This document shows, piece by piece, positions 8,356-17,010 of a stretch of DNA of 64,000 bases. Where the stretch lies: assembly GCF_025630775.1 (NCBI RefSeq), contig NZ_JAOSZE010000001.1, forward strand, positions 248,001 through 312,000, written 5' to 3'. The notes beneath the pieces are model-generated. The model saw only the letters and a list, made by a program, of their open reading frames with translations. It was not told the origin of the DNA and made no database searches. The DNA is from Actinoplanes sp. KI2. GTDB lineage: Bacteria; Actinomycetota; Actinomycetes; Mycobacteriales; Micromonosporaceae. Every line of letters starts with the position of its first letter. Position 1 is the first letter of the stretch. Position numbers and translations under genes: made by a program.

Positions 8356-9318
8356 GTGCGGACCATCGACTGGGTGGACGGGGCCGTCGAGATCATCGAT
8401 CAGACGGTGCTCCCCAAGGAAGTACGTGTCCTGCGCCTGCACACCGTGCCCGAGCTGGTCGCCGCGATCCAGTCACTGGCCGTGCGCGGCGCTCCGGCGC
8501 TCGGCGTGGCGGGCGCGTTCGGCGTGGCGCTGGCCGCGCGGGTGCACGCCGACGACCCGCGCGCGCTGGCCGCCGCGGTGCACCGGCTGGAGAACGCCCG
8601 GCCGACCGCGGTCAACCTCGCCCGCGGCGTCCATCGGGCCGCCGGGCTGCTGTCCCGCGGGCCGGAGGCGGTGCTCGCCGAGGCCTGCGCGATCCGGGAC
8701 GAGGAGGCCGCGGCGTCGCAGGCGATGGCGGCCCGCGGCGCCGACCTGATGATCGACCTGTGCGGCCCGCGGCTGCGACTGTTGACCCACTGCAACACCG
8801 GCGGGCTCGCCGCGGTCACCCTCGGCACCGCGCTGGGCGTGGTCTACGAACTGCACCGCCGGGGCGCGCTGGCCGGGGTGATCGCCAGCGAGACCCGGCC
8901 GCTGCTGCAGGGCGCCCGGTTGACCGCCTGGGAGCTGTCCCAGTGGGGAGTGCCGCACCGGGTGGCGGTCGACTCGGCCGGGGCGTTCCTGATGGCCCGG
9001 GGCGAGGTGAACGGCGTGATCCTCGGCGCCGACCGGATCTGCGCGAACGGCGATGTGATCAACAAGATCGGCACGTACGCGCACGCGCTGGGCGCCCGCC
9101 GGGCCGGCCTGCCGTTCGTGGTGGTCGCCCCGGAGTCGACGGTGGACGTTGGCACCCCGAGCGGCGACGCCGTCCCGATCGAGGACCGCGGCGCCGCCGA
9201 GGTGACCCCCTGGTCGGACGCGGTGAACCCGGCCTTCGACGTGACCCCCCGCGACCTGGTCACCGCGATCGTCACCGACCGGCGGGTGATCCGCCTGGAC
9301 CGCGGCGAGCGGATCTAG
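8356..9318 (+). CDS. mtnA: S-methyl-5-thioribose-1-phosphate isomerase
   Basis: 320 residues. Family motifs are in order: RGAPALGVAGAFG (substrate loop), LTHCNTGG with the catalytic Cys, ASETRPLLQGARLTAWEL, and GADRICANGDVINKIGTY with the catalytic Asp. The enzyme converts methylthioribose-1-phosphate to methylthioribulose-1-phosphate in methionine salvage. It resembles eIF2B subunits, but the Cys/Asp pair supports MtnA. It starts at GTG 8356 without a Shine-Dalgarno sequence. No other salvage gene is nearby, and it ends 2 bp from the convergent DinB-like gene. Confidence 0.95.
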   Translation: MRTIDWVDGAVEIIDQTVLPKEVRVLRLHTVPELVAAIQSLAVRGAPALGVAGAFGVALAARVHADDPRALAAAVHRLENARPTAVNLARGVHRAAGLLSRGPEAVLAEACAIRDEEAAASQAMAARGADLMIDLCGPRLRLLTHCNTGGLAAVTLGTALGVVYELHRRGALAGVIASETRPLLQGARLTAWELSQWGVPHRVAVDSAGAFLMARGEVNGVILGADRICANGDVINKIGTYAHALGARRAGLPFVVVAPESTVDVGTPSGDAVPIEDRGAAEVTPWSDAVNPAFDVTPRDLVTAIVTDRRVIRLDRGERI

Positions 9319-9320
9319 CG

Positions 9321-9893
9321 CTAGCTCTCCTTCGTCCAGGGCTTCAGCCAGGGCGTCGCCGGCCAGCCCTCGGCCGCGGCCATCAGCGGGTACGCCGTCG
9401 CGCCGTCCACCGACTCGCGGATGATGTCGGCGTGGCCGGCGTGCCGGGCCGTCTCCTGGATCAGGTGCAGCAGGATCCAGCGCACGTTCCAGTGGGTCAG
9501 GTCCTTGCGGTTCCACGGCACCGAGTGGTCGATCTCGATCCGGAAATCCAGGTCGCCCAGCTCGGTGATCGTCTTCTCGGTCTGCTCGGCTGCCCGGTCG
9601 TAGCGGGCGAACACGTCCTCGATCGTCTCGTCGTCGGCCAGCTTGAAGTTCGCCACGTACTGCTGGAAGTCCACCGACTGCGGCTCGCGCCGGATGGTGG
9701 CCAGCCAGTTCTCCTCGGTCGAGGCGCAGTGCTTGATGATGCCGCCGACACTGAGCTCGCTGGCCGAGGGCGTGGCGCGCAGCTGCTCGTCGGTGAGGCC
9801 GTAGGCGGTCAACCGGACCACGTACCGCATCTGGGCGAGATAGGCGAGCAGGCCCTCCTGCTCGTTGTTCACCGGGCCGACCTGACCGGGCAT
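9321..9893 (-). CDS. DinB/DUF664 family protein
   Basis: 190 residues forming a four-helix DinB-like bundle. The three expected metal-binding histidine positions appear as IIKHCASTEENW in the first half and HLIQETARHAGHADIIRE near the end. Relatives include the mycothiol/bacillithiol-dependent S-transferase group and many uncharacterised actinobacterial DUF664 proteins. An enzymatic role in thiol or small-molecule metabolism is possible but the substrate is unknown. It is transcribed leftward, 43 bp upstream of the tyrA stop on the same strand. Confidence 0.85.
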   Translation of the reverse strand: MPGQVGPVNNEQEGLLAYLAQMRYVVRLTAYGLTDEQLRATPSASELSVGGIIKHCASTEENWLATIRREPQSVDFQQYVANFKLADDETIEDVFARYDRAAEQTEKTITELGDLDFRIEIDHSVPWNRKDLTHWNVRWILLHLIQETARHAGHADIIRESVDGATAYPLMAAAEGWPATPWLKPWTKES

Positions 9894-9936
9894 GTGTCTC
9901 TCCTAAGTCCGGGTGATTTCTCCGTCACCGATGACC

Positions 9937-10911
9937 CTAGGAAGCAATGCGGTCAGTTTCCGGCCGGATTGTCGTGACGCTGACACGATTTTCGGCGACC
10001 GCGGTGACCCAGCCGCCGCCGCGGCCCAGATCGAGCAGCCCGTCGGCCTCGGCCGGCAGCTCGGCCGGTGCGCCGCCGCGGGCCGGCCAGTGGCGGCGCA
10101 GCTCGGAGCCGGCCGCGACCAGCGGGGTGAGAAAGCGGACCGGGTCGGTGGCGAGCGCCGCGTCCATCCGCTCGAGGCCGTCGAGCAGGCCGCGCAGCAC
10201 CTCCCGGACGGCGGTCGCGTTGCCGCCGCACATCGCCACGATCAGCTCGGCGCGGGTGGCGGCGACCCGGGTGCCGTCCCGGAACGAGCCGGCCGCCAGG
10301 GTGCCGGCCAGCGGGTTGCCCTCGAGCTGGCGGGCGAGCGCGCTGGCGAACAGGTGCGGCACGTGGCTGATCTGGGCGACGGCCCGGTCGTGCTCGGCCG
10401 CGGTGACCGGGACGACCCGGGCGCCCATCGCGGTGACCAGCGCGGCCAGGGTCAGCCAGTCGGCGAGATCGGTCTCGCCGGGCTCCAGGCAGAGCACCCA
10501 GGCGCAGCCGTCGAACAGGCCCGGCTCGGCCGCCGCGAAGCCGGACGTCTCCTTGCCGGCCATCGGGTGCCCGCCGACGAACCGCCGCAGGCCGTGCTTC
10601 GCGGCCAGCTCGCGCACCGGCCCCTTCACCGAGGTGACGTCGGTGATCAGGCCGTCGTACGCCGCCAGCTCGGCGAGGACATCGGGCAGGACCGGCAGCG
10701 GTACGGCGAGGGCCACGAGCTCGGCGCCGACGACCGCCTCGGCGACCGACCCGGCCACCGCCCAGCCCCGGTCGCGGGCCAGCTCGCGGGTCGCCGGATC
10801 GGCGTCGTAGCCGGTCACCCCGTGCCCGGCCGAGGCGAGCGCCTGCAGCAGCGACCCGCCGATGAGCCCGAGACCGATCACCGCCACGTCCACCCCGGAA
10901 CTCTCCCACAC
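9937..10911 (-). CDS. tyrA: prephenate dehydrogenase
   Basis: 324 residues. The N-terminal Rossmann fold carries VAVIGLGLIGGSL, followed by the family signatures ITDVTSVKGPV and GGHPMAGKETSGF, then the helical dehydrogenase C-terminal domain with SHVPHLFASALA. It oxidatively decarboxylates prephenate to 4-hydroxyphenylpyruvate for tyrosine synthesis. The start is GTG 10911, or GTG 10893 (VDVAVIG) as a shorter alternative. No ACT domain is visible at the C-terminus, which ends in a short beta-rich tail after residue 290. It is divergent from the small membrane protein at 11001. Confidence 0.93.
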   Translation of the reverse strand: MWESSGVDVAVIGLGLIGGSLLQALASAGHGVTGYDADPATRELARDRGWAVAGSVAEAVVGAELVALAVPLPVLPDVLAELAAYDGLITDVTSVKGPVRELAAKHGLRRFVGGHPMAGKETSGFAAAEPGLFDGCAWVLCLEPGETDLADWLTLAALVTAMGARVVPVTAAEHDRAVAQISHVPHLFASALARQLEGNPLAGTLAAGSFRDGTRVAATRAELIVAMCGGNATAVREVLRGLLDGLERMDAALATDPVRFLTPLVAAGSELRRHWPARGGAPAELPAEADGLLDLGRGGGWVTAVAENRVSVTTIRPETDRIAS

Positions 10912-11000
10912 CGCGTGCCGCTATCCGTACGCTCCGCCGGTTGTTTCGTCCGGGGCTCGCTACGCTGGCGGGACCAGTCGTGGCACGCGGAGGTGGGGCA

Positions 11001-11402
11001 GTGACCGAGAGGCAGCCGTCCTGGCCGGTGACACCGCCGCCCGGTTCCCCTCCGTACGGGATCGGTGGTCATGGGCGGCCCCCGTCGGGGCTCTTCCCCG
11101 GGCACTCCCACCCGATCTACCGCGAACCGCACCCGATCACCGCCGCCGCGGTGATGTCCGGGTTCGGCGCGACGCTGCTCTGGCTCGCGCTCTTCGGCGG
11201 GCTCGCGCACGACCTCGCGTCGTACGCGTGGTGGACGATCGTGGCGTCGGTCACGGCGTGGGCGATGGCGCTCGTGCTGACGGTGCTCGGCGACCGGGGT
11301 GTCGCGGTCGGGATCGCCCTGGCCAGTGGCCTCGGGCTGTCGATCGCGGTGGCCTTCGTCGGCGCGCGGTGGATCACCACGTACGACTGGCCTTTGTGGT
11401 GA
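11001..11402 (+). CDS. small hypothetical membrane protein
   Basis: 133 residues from GTG 11001, which has a good Shine-Dalgarno (GGAGG) 8 nt upstream; a longer frame from 10941 lacks such support. A Pro/Gly-rich N-terminal 45 residues precedes three hydrophobic segments (about 50-72, 76-97 and 101-122). The protein ends in ARWITTYDWPLW. I recognise no domain. It has the look of a conserved actinobacterial membrane protein of unknown function. It is divergent from tyrA and not obviously in an operon. Confidence 0.75.
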   Translation: MTERQPSWPVTPPPGSPPYGIGGHGRPPSGLFPGHSHPIYREPHPITAAAVMSGFGATLLWLALFGGLAHDLASYAWWTIVASVTAWAMALVLTVLGDRGVAVGIALASGLGLSIAVAFVGARWITTYDWPLW

Positions 11403-11496
11403 ATCACTCGGCTTGTCCGGCCACCGGATGTGCCGTCCTCGTCGCGGTCCGCACTAGGGCTTGACGTGTGACGTGGCGGTGGGCAATCTCGGCATC

Positions 11497-11661
11497 ATGG
11501 CCTCCTCAACGCCACGGCTCGACCCCGATCGTCGCCGTCGCCGTTTGGAACTGCTAGCGGCCCTCGCCGATGCGAAAGCCCGCGAATCCACCCAGCCGCA
11601 GCGGCTGCGCGGGGCGCGTCTGCGGGAGCTCATCGCCGTTCGGCGTCGCCTGGCGAACTGA
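11497..11661 (+). CDS. small Arg-rich ORF, hypothetical
   Basis: 54 residues from ATG 11497, very rich in Arg, Leu and Ala, predicted as an all-helical basic peptide (DPDRRRRRLELLAALADAKA). TTGACG (11461-11466) and CAATCT (11484-11489) with 17 bp between resemble a promoter ending just before the ATG. It could be a real small protein or a chance frame. Confidence 0.35.
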   Translation: MASSTPRLDPDRRRRRLELLAALADAKARESTQPQRLRGARLRELIAVRRRLAN

Positions 11662-11681
11662 CTTCCAACCCATTTGGGGGC

Positions 11682-12269
11682 GTGGCGCGCCGCGCCCGCC
11701 GTTCTTCCGGATACCGTCACTCGCTGAAGACAAAAGTCGCGTTGGGGGAGATCTTGTCGACTTTCGCTGCCGCCGTCGCACGGGGCAAGAACGGGTGGAC
11801 GGCGTCCGAGCTGGACCTGGCCGGCCTCGCCGACATCGACGAGGTGGTGGACGCGCTCCGCGACGTCGAGCCGGACGCCGACGTGGCGCTGCTCTTCGTC
11901 GAGAGCGACGACCAGTACCTTGCGGTCCTGCGCCTGGACGAGGGCGAGGACCTTCGGGTGTTCGGTTCGGACTCGGCGTTCGTCGAGGAGTCGCGGATCG
12001 GGGCGGTGCTGCTCGGCGAGATCGAGGCGCCGGCGCTCGAGATCGACGAGCTGACCGCGGGCTCGGCCGAGGAGGACGGCGACCGGCCGTCGACCGATCC
12101 GGACGCCGACCCGGTCGGCGACGCGGATCTGCTGGGCGACCTCGGGATCGGCTCGCACCGGCTGCTGGGCCTCTGCGGTCAGGAGGGCATGCTGCCCTCC
12201 GACGTGACCGCCGAGATCTGCCAGCGGATCGGCTGCGGCGACGAGGTGGAAGAGCTGCGCGAGGCGTGA
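11682..12269 (+). CDS. tRNA adenosine deaminase-associated protein
   Basis: 195 residues as drawn from GTG 11682. The conserved part begins at STFAAAVARGKNGW, so translation may start at TTG 11754, which has GGGGGAG only 3 nt upstream. The protein is acidic, with repeated Asp/Glu stretches (AEEDGDRPSTDPDADPVGDAD) and a C-terminal region LCGQEGMLPSDVTAEICQRIGCG. This family is defined by its position directly before tadA in actinobacteria, as here. Its biochemical role is not established. The start choice is uncertain; the gene is not. Confidence 0.85.
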   Translation: MARRARRSSGYRHSLKTKVALGEILSTFAAAVARGKNGWTASELDLAGLADIDEVVDALRDVEPDADVALLFVESDDQYLAVLRLDEGEDLRVFGSDSAFVEESRIGAVLLGEIEAPALEIDELTAGSAEEDGDRPSTDPDADPVGDADLLGDLGIGSHRLLGLCGQEGMLPSDVTAEICQRIGCGDEVEELREA

Positions 12270-12348
12270 GCGAGCGCACCGGCCGCGAGTGGGACGCCCG
12301 GCGGGACGCCGCCGCGAGGGCCACGAGTCCACGGCGGGCGGGCTCGGC

Positions 12349-12801
12349 ATGAGCGTCGGGCCCTCGCCGCAGCGTGAAGGCTGGATGCGGCGGGCGATCG
12401 AGGTCGCTTCGGCGTATCCGGACGACGTGCCGGTCGGGGCGGTCGTCTACGGCCCGGACGGGGCCGAGCTGGCCGCCGCCGGCAACGAGCGGGAGGCGAC
12501 CGGCGATCCGACCGGGCACGCCGAGATCCTGGCGCTGCGGCGGGCCGCGGTCCTCACCGGGAGCTGGCGACTCGAGGGCTGCACCCTGGTGGTCACCCTG
12601 GAGCCGTGCACGATGTGTGCGGGCGCGCTGGTGCTGGCCCGGGTGTCGACGCTCGTCTTCGGGGCGTGGGAGCCGAAGACGGGCGCGGTCGGGTCGCTCT
12701 GGGACGTGGTGCGCGACCGTCGGCTCAATCACCGGCCGGCGGTCTACTCCGGTGTGCTCGAGGCGGAGTGCGCGGCGCTCGTGCGGAACTTCTTCCGCTA
12801 G
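12349..12801 (+). CDS. tadA: tRNA-specific adenosine deaminase
   Basis: 150 residues. The cytidine/deoxycytidylate deaminase zinc motifs are complete: GHAEILAL (His ligand and catalytic Glu) and LEPCTMCAGAL (two Cys ligands). The length and the PKTGAVGSL segment match TadA, which converts A34 to inosine in tRNA-Arg(ACG). The start is ATG 12349; the frame extends upstream but homology begins at the Met. It follows its associated-protein gene by 79 bp and probably shares a transcript with it. A strong hairpin separates it from the convergent deoD. Confidence 0.94.
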   Translation: MSVGPSPQREGWMRRAIEVASAYPDDVPVGAVVYGPDGAELAAAGNEREATGDPTGHAEILALRRAAVLTGSWRLEGCTLVVTLEPCTMCAGALVLARVSTLVFGAWEPKTGAVGSLWDVVRDRRLNHRPAVYSGVLEAECAALVRNFFR

Positions 12802-12864
12802 CGGGACGGCGCGGTGGTGCCGCCGCTGCGGTTGGCGGAGCTTTCACCCGTACGGGCAAAGGGA

Positions 12865-12893
12865 CCGCGGCGTCACTCAGGGTGACGCCGCGG
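12865..12893. terminator. bidirectional hairpin between tadA and deoD
   Basis: Perfect 12-bp GC-rich stem (12865-12876 with 12882-12893) and a 5-nt loop, between the converging ends of tadA and deoD. Confidence 0.85.
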
Positions 12894-12901
12894 CAGTGCG
12901 C

Positions 12902-13618
12902 TCAGGACGCGCCGGAGATCGCGGTCTCGAGTCCGATCCGCACCATGTCGCCGAAGCCCTGCTCCCGCTGGGCCGAGTCCATCTTGTCGCCGGTCTTGAT
13001 GTGATCGCTCACAGTGAGGATGGTCAGCGCCTTGGCGCCGTAACGCGCCGCAATCGTGTAGATCGCCGCGGACTCCATCTCGACCGCGAGGACGCCGTAG
13101 TCGGCGAGCGAGTCGTAGAGATCGGGACGGTCGGTGTAGAACGCGTCGGCGGCCAGGATCGGGCCGACCCGCATCGTCGTGCCGCGCCGCTCGGCCACCT
13201 CCACCGCGGTGCGCAGCAGGCCGAAGTCGGCGACCGGGGCGTAGTCGATCAGGCCGTCGAAGCGGGCGCGGTTCATGTTGGAGTCGGTCGCCGAGCCGAT
13301 CGCCGCGATCACGTCGCCGAGCTTCAGGTCCATCGCCAGCGCGCCGCACGAGCCGATCCGGATCACCGACTGCACGCCGTACTCGTTGATCAGCTCGTGG
13401 GTGTAGATCGACGCCGACGGCATGCCCATGCCCGAGCCCTGCACCGACACCCGGACGCCCTGGTACGTGCCGGTGAAGCCGAGCATGCCGCGGACCTGCG
13501 TGTAGCACTTCGCGTCCTGCAGAAAGGTCTCGGCGATCCATTTCGCCCGCATCGGGTCGCCGGGGAGCAGCACCCGCTCGGCGATGTCGCCCGGCTGCCC
13601 GCCGATGTGCACGCTCAT
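12902..13618 (-). CDS. deoD: purine-nucleoside phosphorylase, DeoD type
   Basis: 238 residues, the normal length for the hexameric bacterial family. Diagnostic segments are VLLPGDPMRAKWIAE, SGMGMPSASIYTHEL, RIGSCGALAMDLKLGD, the substrate-binding AVEMESAAIY and TVSDHIKTGD with the catalytic Asp. It phosphorolyses (deoxy)purine nucleosides for salvage. The start is ATG 13618 with AGGAG upstream. It is a single gene convergent with tadA, with a tRNA-Ser gene on the other side. Confidence 0.95.
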   Translation of the reverse strand: MSVHIGGQPGDIAERVLLPGDPMRAKWIAETFLQDAKCYTQVRGMLGFTGTYQGVRVSVQGSGMGMPSASIYTHELINEYGVQSVIRIGSCGALAMDLKLGDVIAAIGSATDSNMNRARFDGLIDYAPVADFGLLRTAVEVAERRGTTMRVGPILAADAFYTDRPDLYDSLADYGVLAVEMESAAIYTIAARYGAKALTILTVSDHIKTGDKMDSAQREQGFGDMVRIGLETAISGAS

Positions 13619-13736
13619 GCTTCGTGCTCCTCTGCTCGCTTGGTCATGCCGTCGATCCTGCCAGGTCAGGGCCGTTCGAATGGGCAATGGGTAGCCCGGC
13701 GGCAGAGCCGGTCGAGCGTCCGGTAACCTACTTCGC

Positions 13737-13823
13737 GGTGGTGTGTCCGAGCGGCCTAAGGAGCACGCCTCGAAAGCGTGTGAGGGTGCAAGCCCTCCAA
13801 GGGTTCAAATCCCTTCACCACCG
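13737..13823 (+). tRNA. tRNA-Ser (CGA)
   Basis: 87-nt gene with a seven-pair acceptor stem (GGTGGTG/CACCACC), a CGA anticodon in the loop CTCGAAA, a long variable arm and a GGGTTCAAATCCC T arm. CCA is not encoded. It reads UCG codons. Its 3' end is echoed at 17124-17149. Confidence 0.96.
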
Positions 13824-13839
13824 CTCCAAGCAGCAAGAG

Positions 13840-13862
13840 GGCCCGGGACTCCGGGCCTTTTT
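13840..13862 (+). terminator. rho-independent terminator after tRNA-Ser
   Basis: Seven-pair stem GGCCCGG/CCGGGCC with a 4-nt loop followed directly by five T, 17 bp after the tRNA gene. Confidence 0.9.
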
Positions 13863-13962
13863 GCGTTGCTGGGTCTCTCGCTCGGTCCCATTGGCCCAGG
13901 GCGGATCGGGCATTCAGCGCGATTTGGCCTAATGCGCAGCCGGTCGGCCGTACCTTAGGCAC

Positions 13963-15141
13963 ATGTTTGAGCTGGCGTCGTGCCCGCGGACGCTGCCCAA
14001 ATGGTTCTGGCCGGTGGTGGATCTGGCGATGGCCTGCGCCCTCTTCTCCGCCCTGATGATCGACTGGTGGCTGGCGGTCCGCGGGTTTCCGGGCTGGGCG
14101 GATACGGTGCTCGCGGTCGTCCTGGCCGTGACCGGCGGTGTCGCGTACCGCTGGCCACGGGCGGCGCTGTGCGTGGCGCTCGCCGGCTGCGGCGTCGCCA
14201 TGTTTGCCGGGCACCCGAGCTGGCCGCAGGGCCTCGTGGTGCTGGTGGCGCTGTTCTACGTGGGCCGGCGCCGCCCTACCCGGGAAGCATTCTGGATCAC
14301 GCTGGGCACCATCGTGGTCGCGGTGCTGCTGTCGCTGCGCTTCACGTGGTTCCCCCACCCGCTGGCGCCGGCCTTGACGTGGACGAGTTGGTGCCTGGCC
14401 GCCGCCGCCTGCGGGTCGGCCGCTCAGAACTATCACCTGTTCCTGGTGAGCTCGGCGGCCGAGAAGGATGCGGAGCTCGCCGAGCAGCGCCGAGCCGGCC
14501 GTCAGATGCTCACGGAGGAGCGGCTGCGCATCGCCCGGGAGCTGCATGACACCGTGGGCCACAGCCTCACCATGATCAGTGTGCAGTCCGGAGTGGCCGC
14601 CCACGTTCTGGACAGCGATCCCGCCGCGGTCCGCTTCGCCTTGGAGCGCATCCGCGAGTCCAGCTCGGCCGCGCTCAACGAGATCCGTACGACGTTGGGG
14701 CTGCTGCGTGGCGATGAAGAGGTCGGCCCGGCGATGAGATCGGATGAGCAGGACCTGCGCCTGCTCGTTGAGAGTGCGCGATCGGGCGGGCTGCCGGTCG
14801 AGCTGGAGGTCACCGGCGACCGGCGCGAGCTGCCGGTCGTCGTCGGCGTGGCGCTCTATCGGCTGACTCAGGAGTGCCTGACGAACGTGGCCCGCCACGC
14901 CCGGCACGTGACCCGGGCCACCGTCGATCTCACGTTCGAGCCGGGGCAGGTCGGGTTGGAGGTCGTCAACGATGGCGATCCGATCGATCCGGCCGTCGTG
15001 CAGGCGGGCACGGCCGCCGGGAACGGCATTGCCGGGATGCGTGAACGACTGTTCGCGCTGGGCGGGTCGCTGACCGCCGCGCCGGTGCATGAGGGCGGCT
15101 TCCGGGTGACCGCAACGATGCCGACGGAGGTGCCGAGATGA
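13963..15141 (+). CDS. two-component sensor histidine kinase (HisKA_3 type)
   Basis: 392 residues. The first 160 residues contain about five hydrophobic segments and almost no extracytoplasmic loop, so it likely senses within the membrane. The phosphoacceptor motif ELHDTVGHSL puts His at residue 195, typical of the NarL/DesK-type HisKA_3 family. The ATPase domain follows (LTQECLTNVARHA, then GIAGMRERLFALGGSL). Its stop overlaps the response-regulator start by 4 bp (ATGA), so the two form one system. The signal is unknown. It lies in the segment bounded by the tRNA-Ser and its partial repeat. Confidence 0.93.
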   Translation: MFELASCPRTLPKWFWPVVDLAMACALFSALMIDWWLAVRGFPGWADTVLAVVLAVTGGVAYRWPRAALCVALAGCGVAMFAGHPSWPQGLVVLVALFYVGRRRPTREAFWITLGTIVVAVLLSLRFTWFPHPLAPALTWTSWCLAAAACGSAAQNYHLFLVSSAAEKDAELAEQRRAGRQMLTEERLRIARELHDTVGHSLTMISVQSGVAAHVLDSDPAAVRFALERIRESSSAALNEIRTTLGLLRGDEEVGPAMRSDEQDLRLLVESARSGGLPVELEVTGDRRELPVVVGVALYRLTQECLTNVARHARHVTRATVDLTFEPGQVGLEVVNDGDPIDPAVVQAGTAAGNGIAGMRERLFALGGSLTAAPVHEGGFRVTATMPTEVPR

Positions 15142-15803
15142 CGCTGCGTGTACTGATCGTCGACGACCAGGAGCTGATCCGGGTCGGATTCCGGGTGCTG
15201 ATCGACAGCGCGGCGGACATGTCGACGGTGGGCGAGGCGGCGGACGGGGTGGTTGCCATCGCGGAGGCCATGCGGCTGCGGCCGGACGTGGTGCTCATGG
15301 ACATCCGGATGCCGGTCATGGACGGCATCGAGGCCACCCGGCGGATCTGCGCCGAGCCGGAGCTGGCCGGGGTGCGGGTGCTCGTCCTGACCACGTTCGG
15401 CGACGACGAGAACGTGTTCGCCGCGCTGCGAGCCGGAGCGAGCGGCTTCCTGCTCAAGGACGCGCGCCCGGCTGACCTGCTGGCCGCCGTGCGTACCGTC
15501 GCGGCGGGCGAGAGCCTGCTGTCGCCGCGGGTGACGAGCGTGCTCATCGAGCGGTTCCTGGCCGAGCGGGAGCCACGCGGGCCGGCGGTGGGAACCGTGG
15601 CCCAGCTCACCGACCGGGAGCGCGAGGTGCTGACGCTGGTCGCCCGGGGGCGTAGCAACGAGGAGTTGGCGGCCGAGCTGGTGATCAGCCCGCTGACGGC
15701 GAAGACGCACGTGAGCCACATCCGCACCAAGCTCGGCGCCCATGACCGGGCGCAGCTCGTGATGCTCGCCTACGAGTCGGGCCTGGTGCACCCCGGCGCG
15801 TGA
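15138..15803 (+). CDS. NarL/LuxR-family response regulator
   Basis: 221 residues. The receiver domain is intact: acidic pair D9-D10, phosphoacceptor D55 in VLMDIRMPVMDG, Thr in VLVLTTFGD and Lys in FLLKDARP. A GerE-type helix-turn-helix fills the C-terminus (LTDREREVLTLVARGRSNEE). It is translated with the kinase at 13963 through an ATGA overlap. Target genes are not evident; the neighbouring degenerate regulator downstream could be a target or partner, but that is speculation. Confidence 0.95.
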   Translation: MTLRVLIVDDQELIRVGFRVLIDSAADMSTVGEAADGVVAIAEAMRLRPDVVLMDIRMPVMDGIEATRRICAEPELAGVRVLVLTTFGDDENVFAALRAGASGFLLKDARPADLLAAVRTVAAGESLLSPRVTSVLIERFLAEREPRGPAVGTVAQLTDREREVLTLVARGRSNEELAAELVISPLTAKTHVSHIRTKLGAHDRAQLVMLAYESGLVHPGA

Positions 15804-15821
15804 GTACTCCCGCAGGAGTAC
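15804..15821 (+). terminator. small hairpin after the two-component pair
   Basis: Seven-pair stem GTACTCC/GGAGTAC with a CGCA loop immediately after the regulator stop codon. No T run follows, so it may instead stabilise the 3' end or act as an operator. Confidence 0.4.
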
Positions 15822-15930
15822 GTCAGGTGTCAACCCTCGGGCGATATTGCAAATCCGAACTAAGCCGACTGTGGGAGTGCAGTCCGGGTCGTACTGCCCG
15901 CCACAAATGAAGTGACCGATGGAGTATGTG

Positions 15931-17010
15931 ATGACTGATCGGCCTCGTGTCCTCTGCGTCGACGACGAACACGATGTTCTGACCGAGCTGGAACGCGTCC
16001 TGCGCACCGACTACCGGGTGGTGTGCACGACCGATCCGGAAGCTGCGTTGACGTTGTTGGCCGAGGCCGGCGCCGACGACCCCATCTCGGTGGTCATCGC
16101 GGGGATGCGGATGAGCGCGATGACCGGCGTCGCGATGCTGGCCAAGGCGTACGCCCTGGCACCGGCCACCACGCGGATCATCACGGCCGGCTACGCCGAC
16201 GGCGTCGGCGCGGTCGGCGCGATCAACCAGGCGCACGTCTTCGAGTTCCTGCTGTGGCCCTGCCCGCCGGAGAACCTGCGGGCCGCCGTCGCGGCGGCCG
16301 CCGAACAGCACCGGCTCACCCATGCCGAGCAGCAACGTGCCGGGCGCACCCTCGACGGCAGCATTGCCACGCTGCTGGCCGTCCTCGCCCAGACCCAGCC
16401 CGAGTTGGTCGCCCGGGCGCATCGGATGCGTCGCATCGCCGCGCGGGTGTGCGCAATCCTTGCCCTGCCGGATGCGTGGCAGGTGGAGGCCGCCGCCCAG
16501 CTGACCATCGCGGGAGTGAGCACGGTGCCGCAGACCGCCGCCGCCGCGGTGATCGAAGGCATTCCTCGCAGCGACCGCGACCAGCAGGTCCTCGACTCCA
16601 TGTTCCAGCAGGCCGCCGCGGTGCTCGCGCACATACCGGATCTGGCCCCGGTGCGGACCATCATCCAGCACCAACGACCCACCGACCGGCAGCCGGCACG
16701 GCCGCTGGCGGTGCACGCGCCGCCCGGGGCGAGGGTGTTGCAGGCGGTCCGCGAATATGACGCGCTCACCCACCGAGGCATCCCGGCCGACCAGGCCCTG
16801 GCCACCCTCGCCGAGCGTGGCACGCACGAGCCGGCGGTGATCGAGGCGCTCGCCGCGTTCACCGAAGCGCAGCTGCCGAATCTCGATCCGGCGCCGCGAC
16901 CGCGAATGATCGACCAGGCACTGAGCAGCTACGCGAACTGCGACCGGGCCTTTCCGCCGAGGTACGGCACATTCAGGTTCGACGACAGGCACCTCGACGC
17001 CGTCGCCTGA
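15931..17010 (+). CDS. degenerate response regulator: receiver-like plus HD-GYP-like domain, catalytic residues lost
   Basis: 359 residues from ATG 15931 (GGAG 6 nt upstream); an ATG 12 bp earlier is less likely. Residues 5-125 align by eye with a receiver domain. The N-terminal acidic pair (VDDEHD) is kept, but the phosphoacceptor Asp is Gly58 (VVIAGMRM), the conserved Thr is Ala (IITAGYAD) and the conserved Lys is Trp (FLLWPCPP). Residues 150-340 follow the helical pattern of RpfG-type HD-GYP domains, but the HD pair is gone (LTIAGVSTVP where LHDIGK is expected) and there is no HHE or GYP motif (IIQHQRPTD). The frame is intact. A signalling scaffold or ligand-binding role is inferred. Confidence 0.75.
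   Translation: MTDRPRVLCVDDEHDVLTELERVLRTDYRVVCTTDPEAALTLLAEAGADDPISVVIAGMRMSAMTGVAMLAKAYALAPATTRIITAGYADGVGAVGAINQAHVFEFLLWPCPPENLRAAVAAAAEQHRLTHAEQQRAGRTLDGSIATLLAVLAQTQPELVARAHRMRRIAARVCAILALPDAWQVEAAAQLTIAGVSTVPQTAAAAVIEGIPRSDRDQQVLDSMFQQAAAVLAHIPDLAPVRTIIQHQRPTDRQPARPLAVHAPPGARVLQAVREYDALTHRGIPADQALATLAERGTHEPAVIEALAAFTEAQLPNLDPAPRPRMIDQALSSYANCDRAFPPRYGTFRFDDRHLDAVA

Noticed and set aside
10941-11000. Upstream extension of the small membrane protein
   Set aside because: GTG 11001 has a strong Shine-Dalgarno; the extension has none and looks like promoter region.
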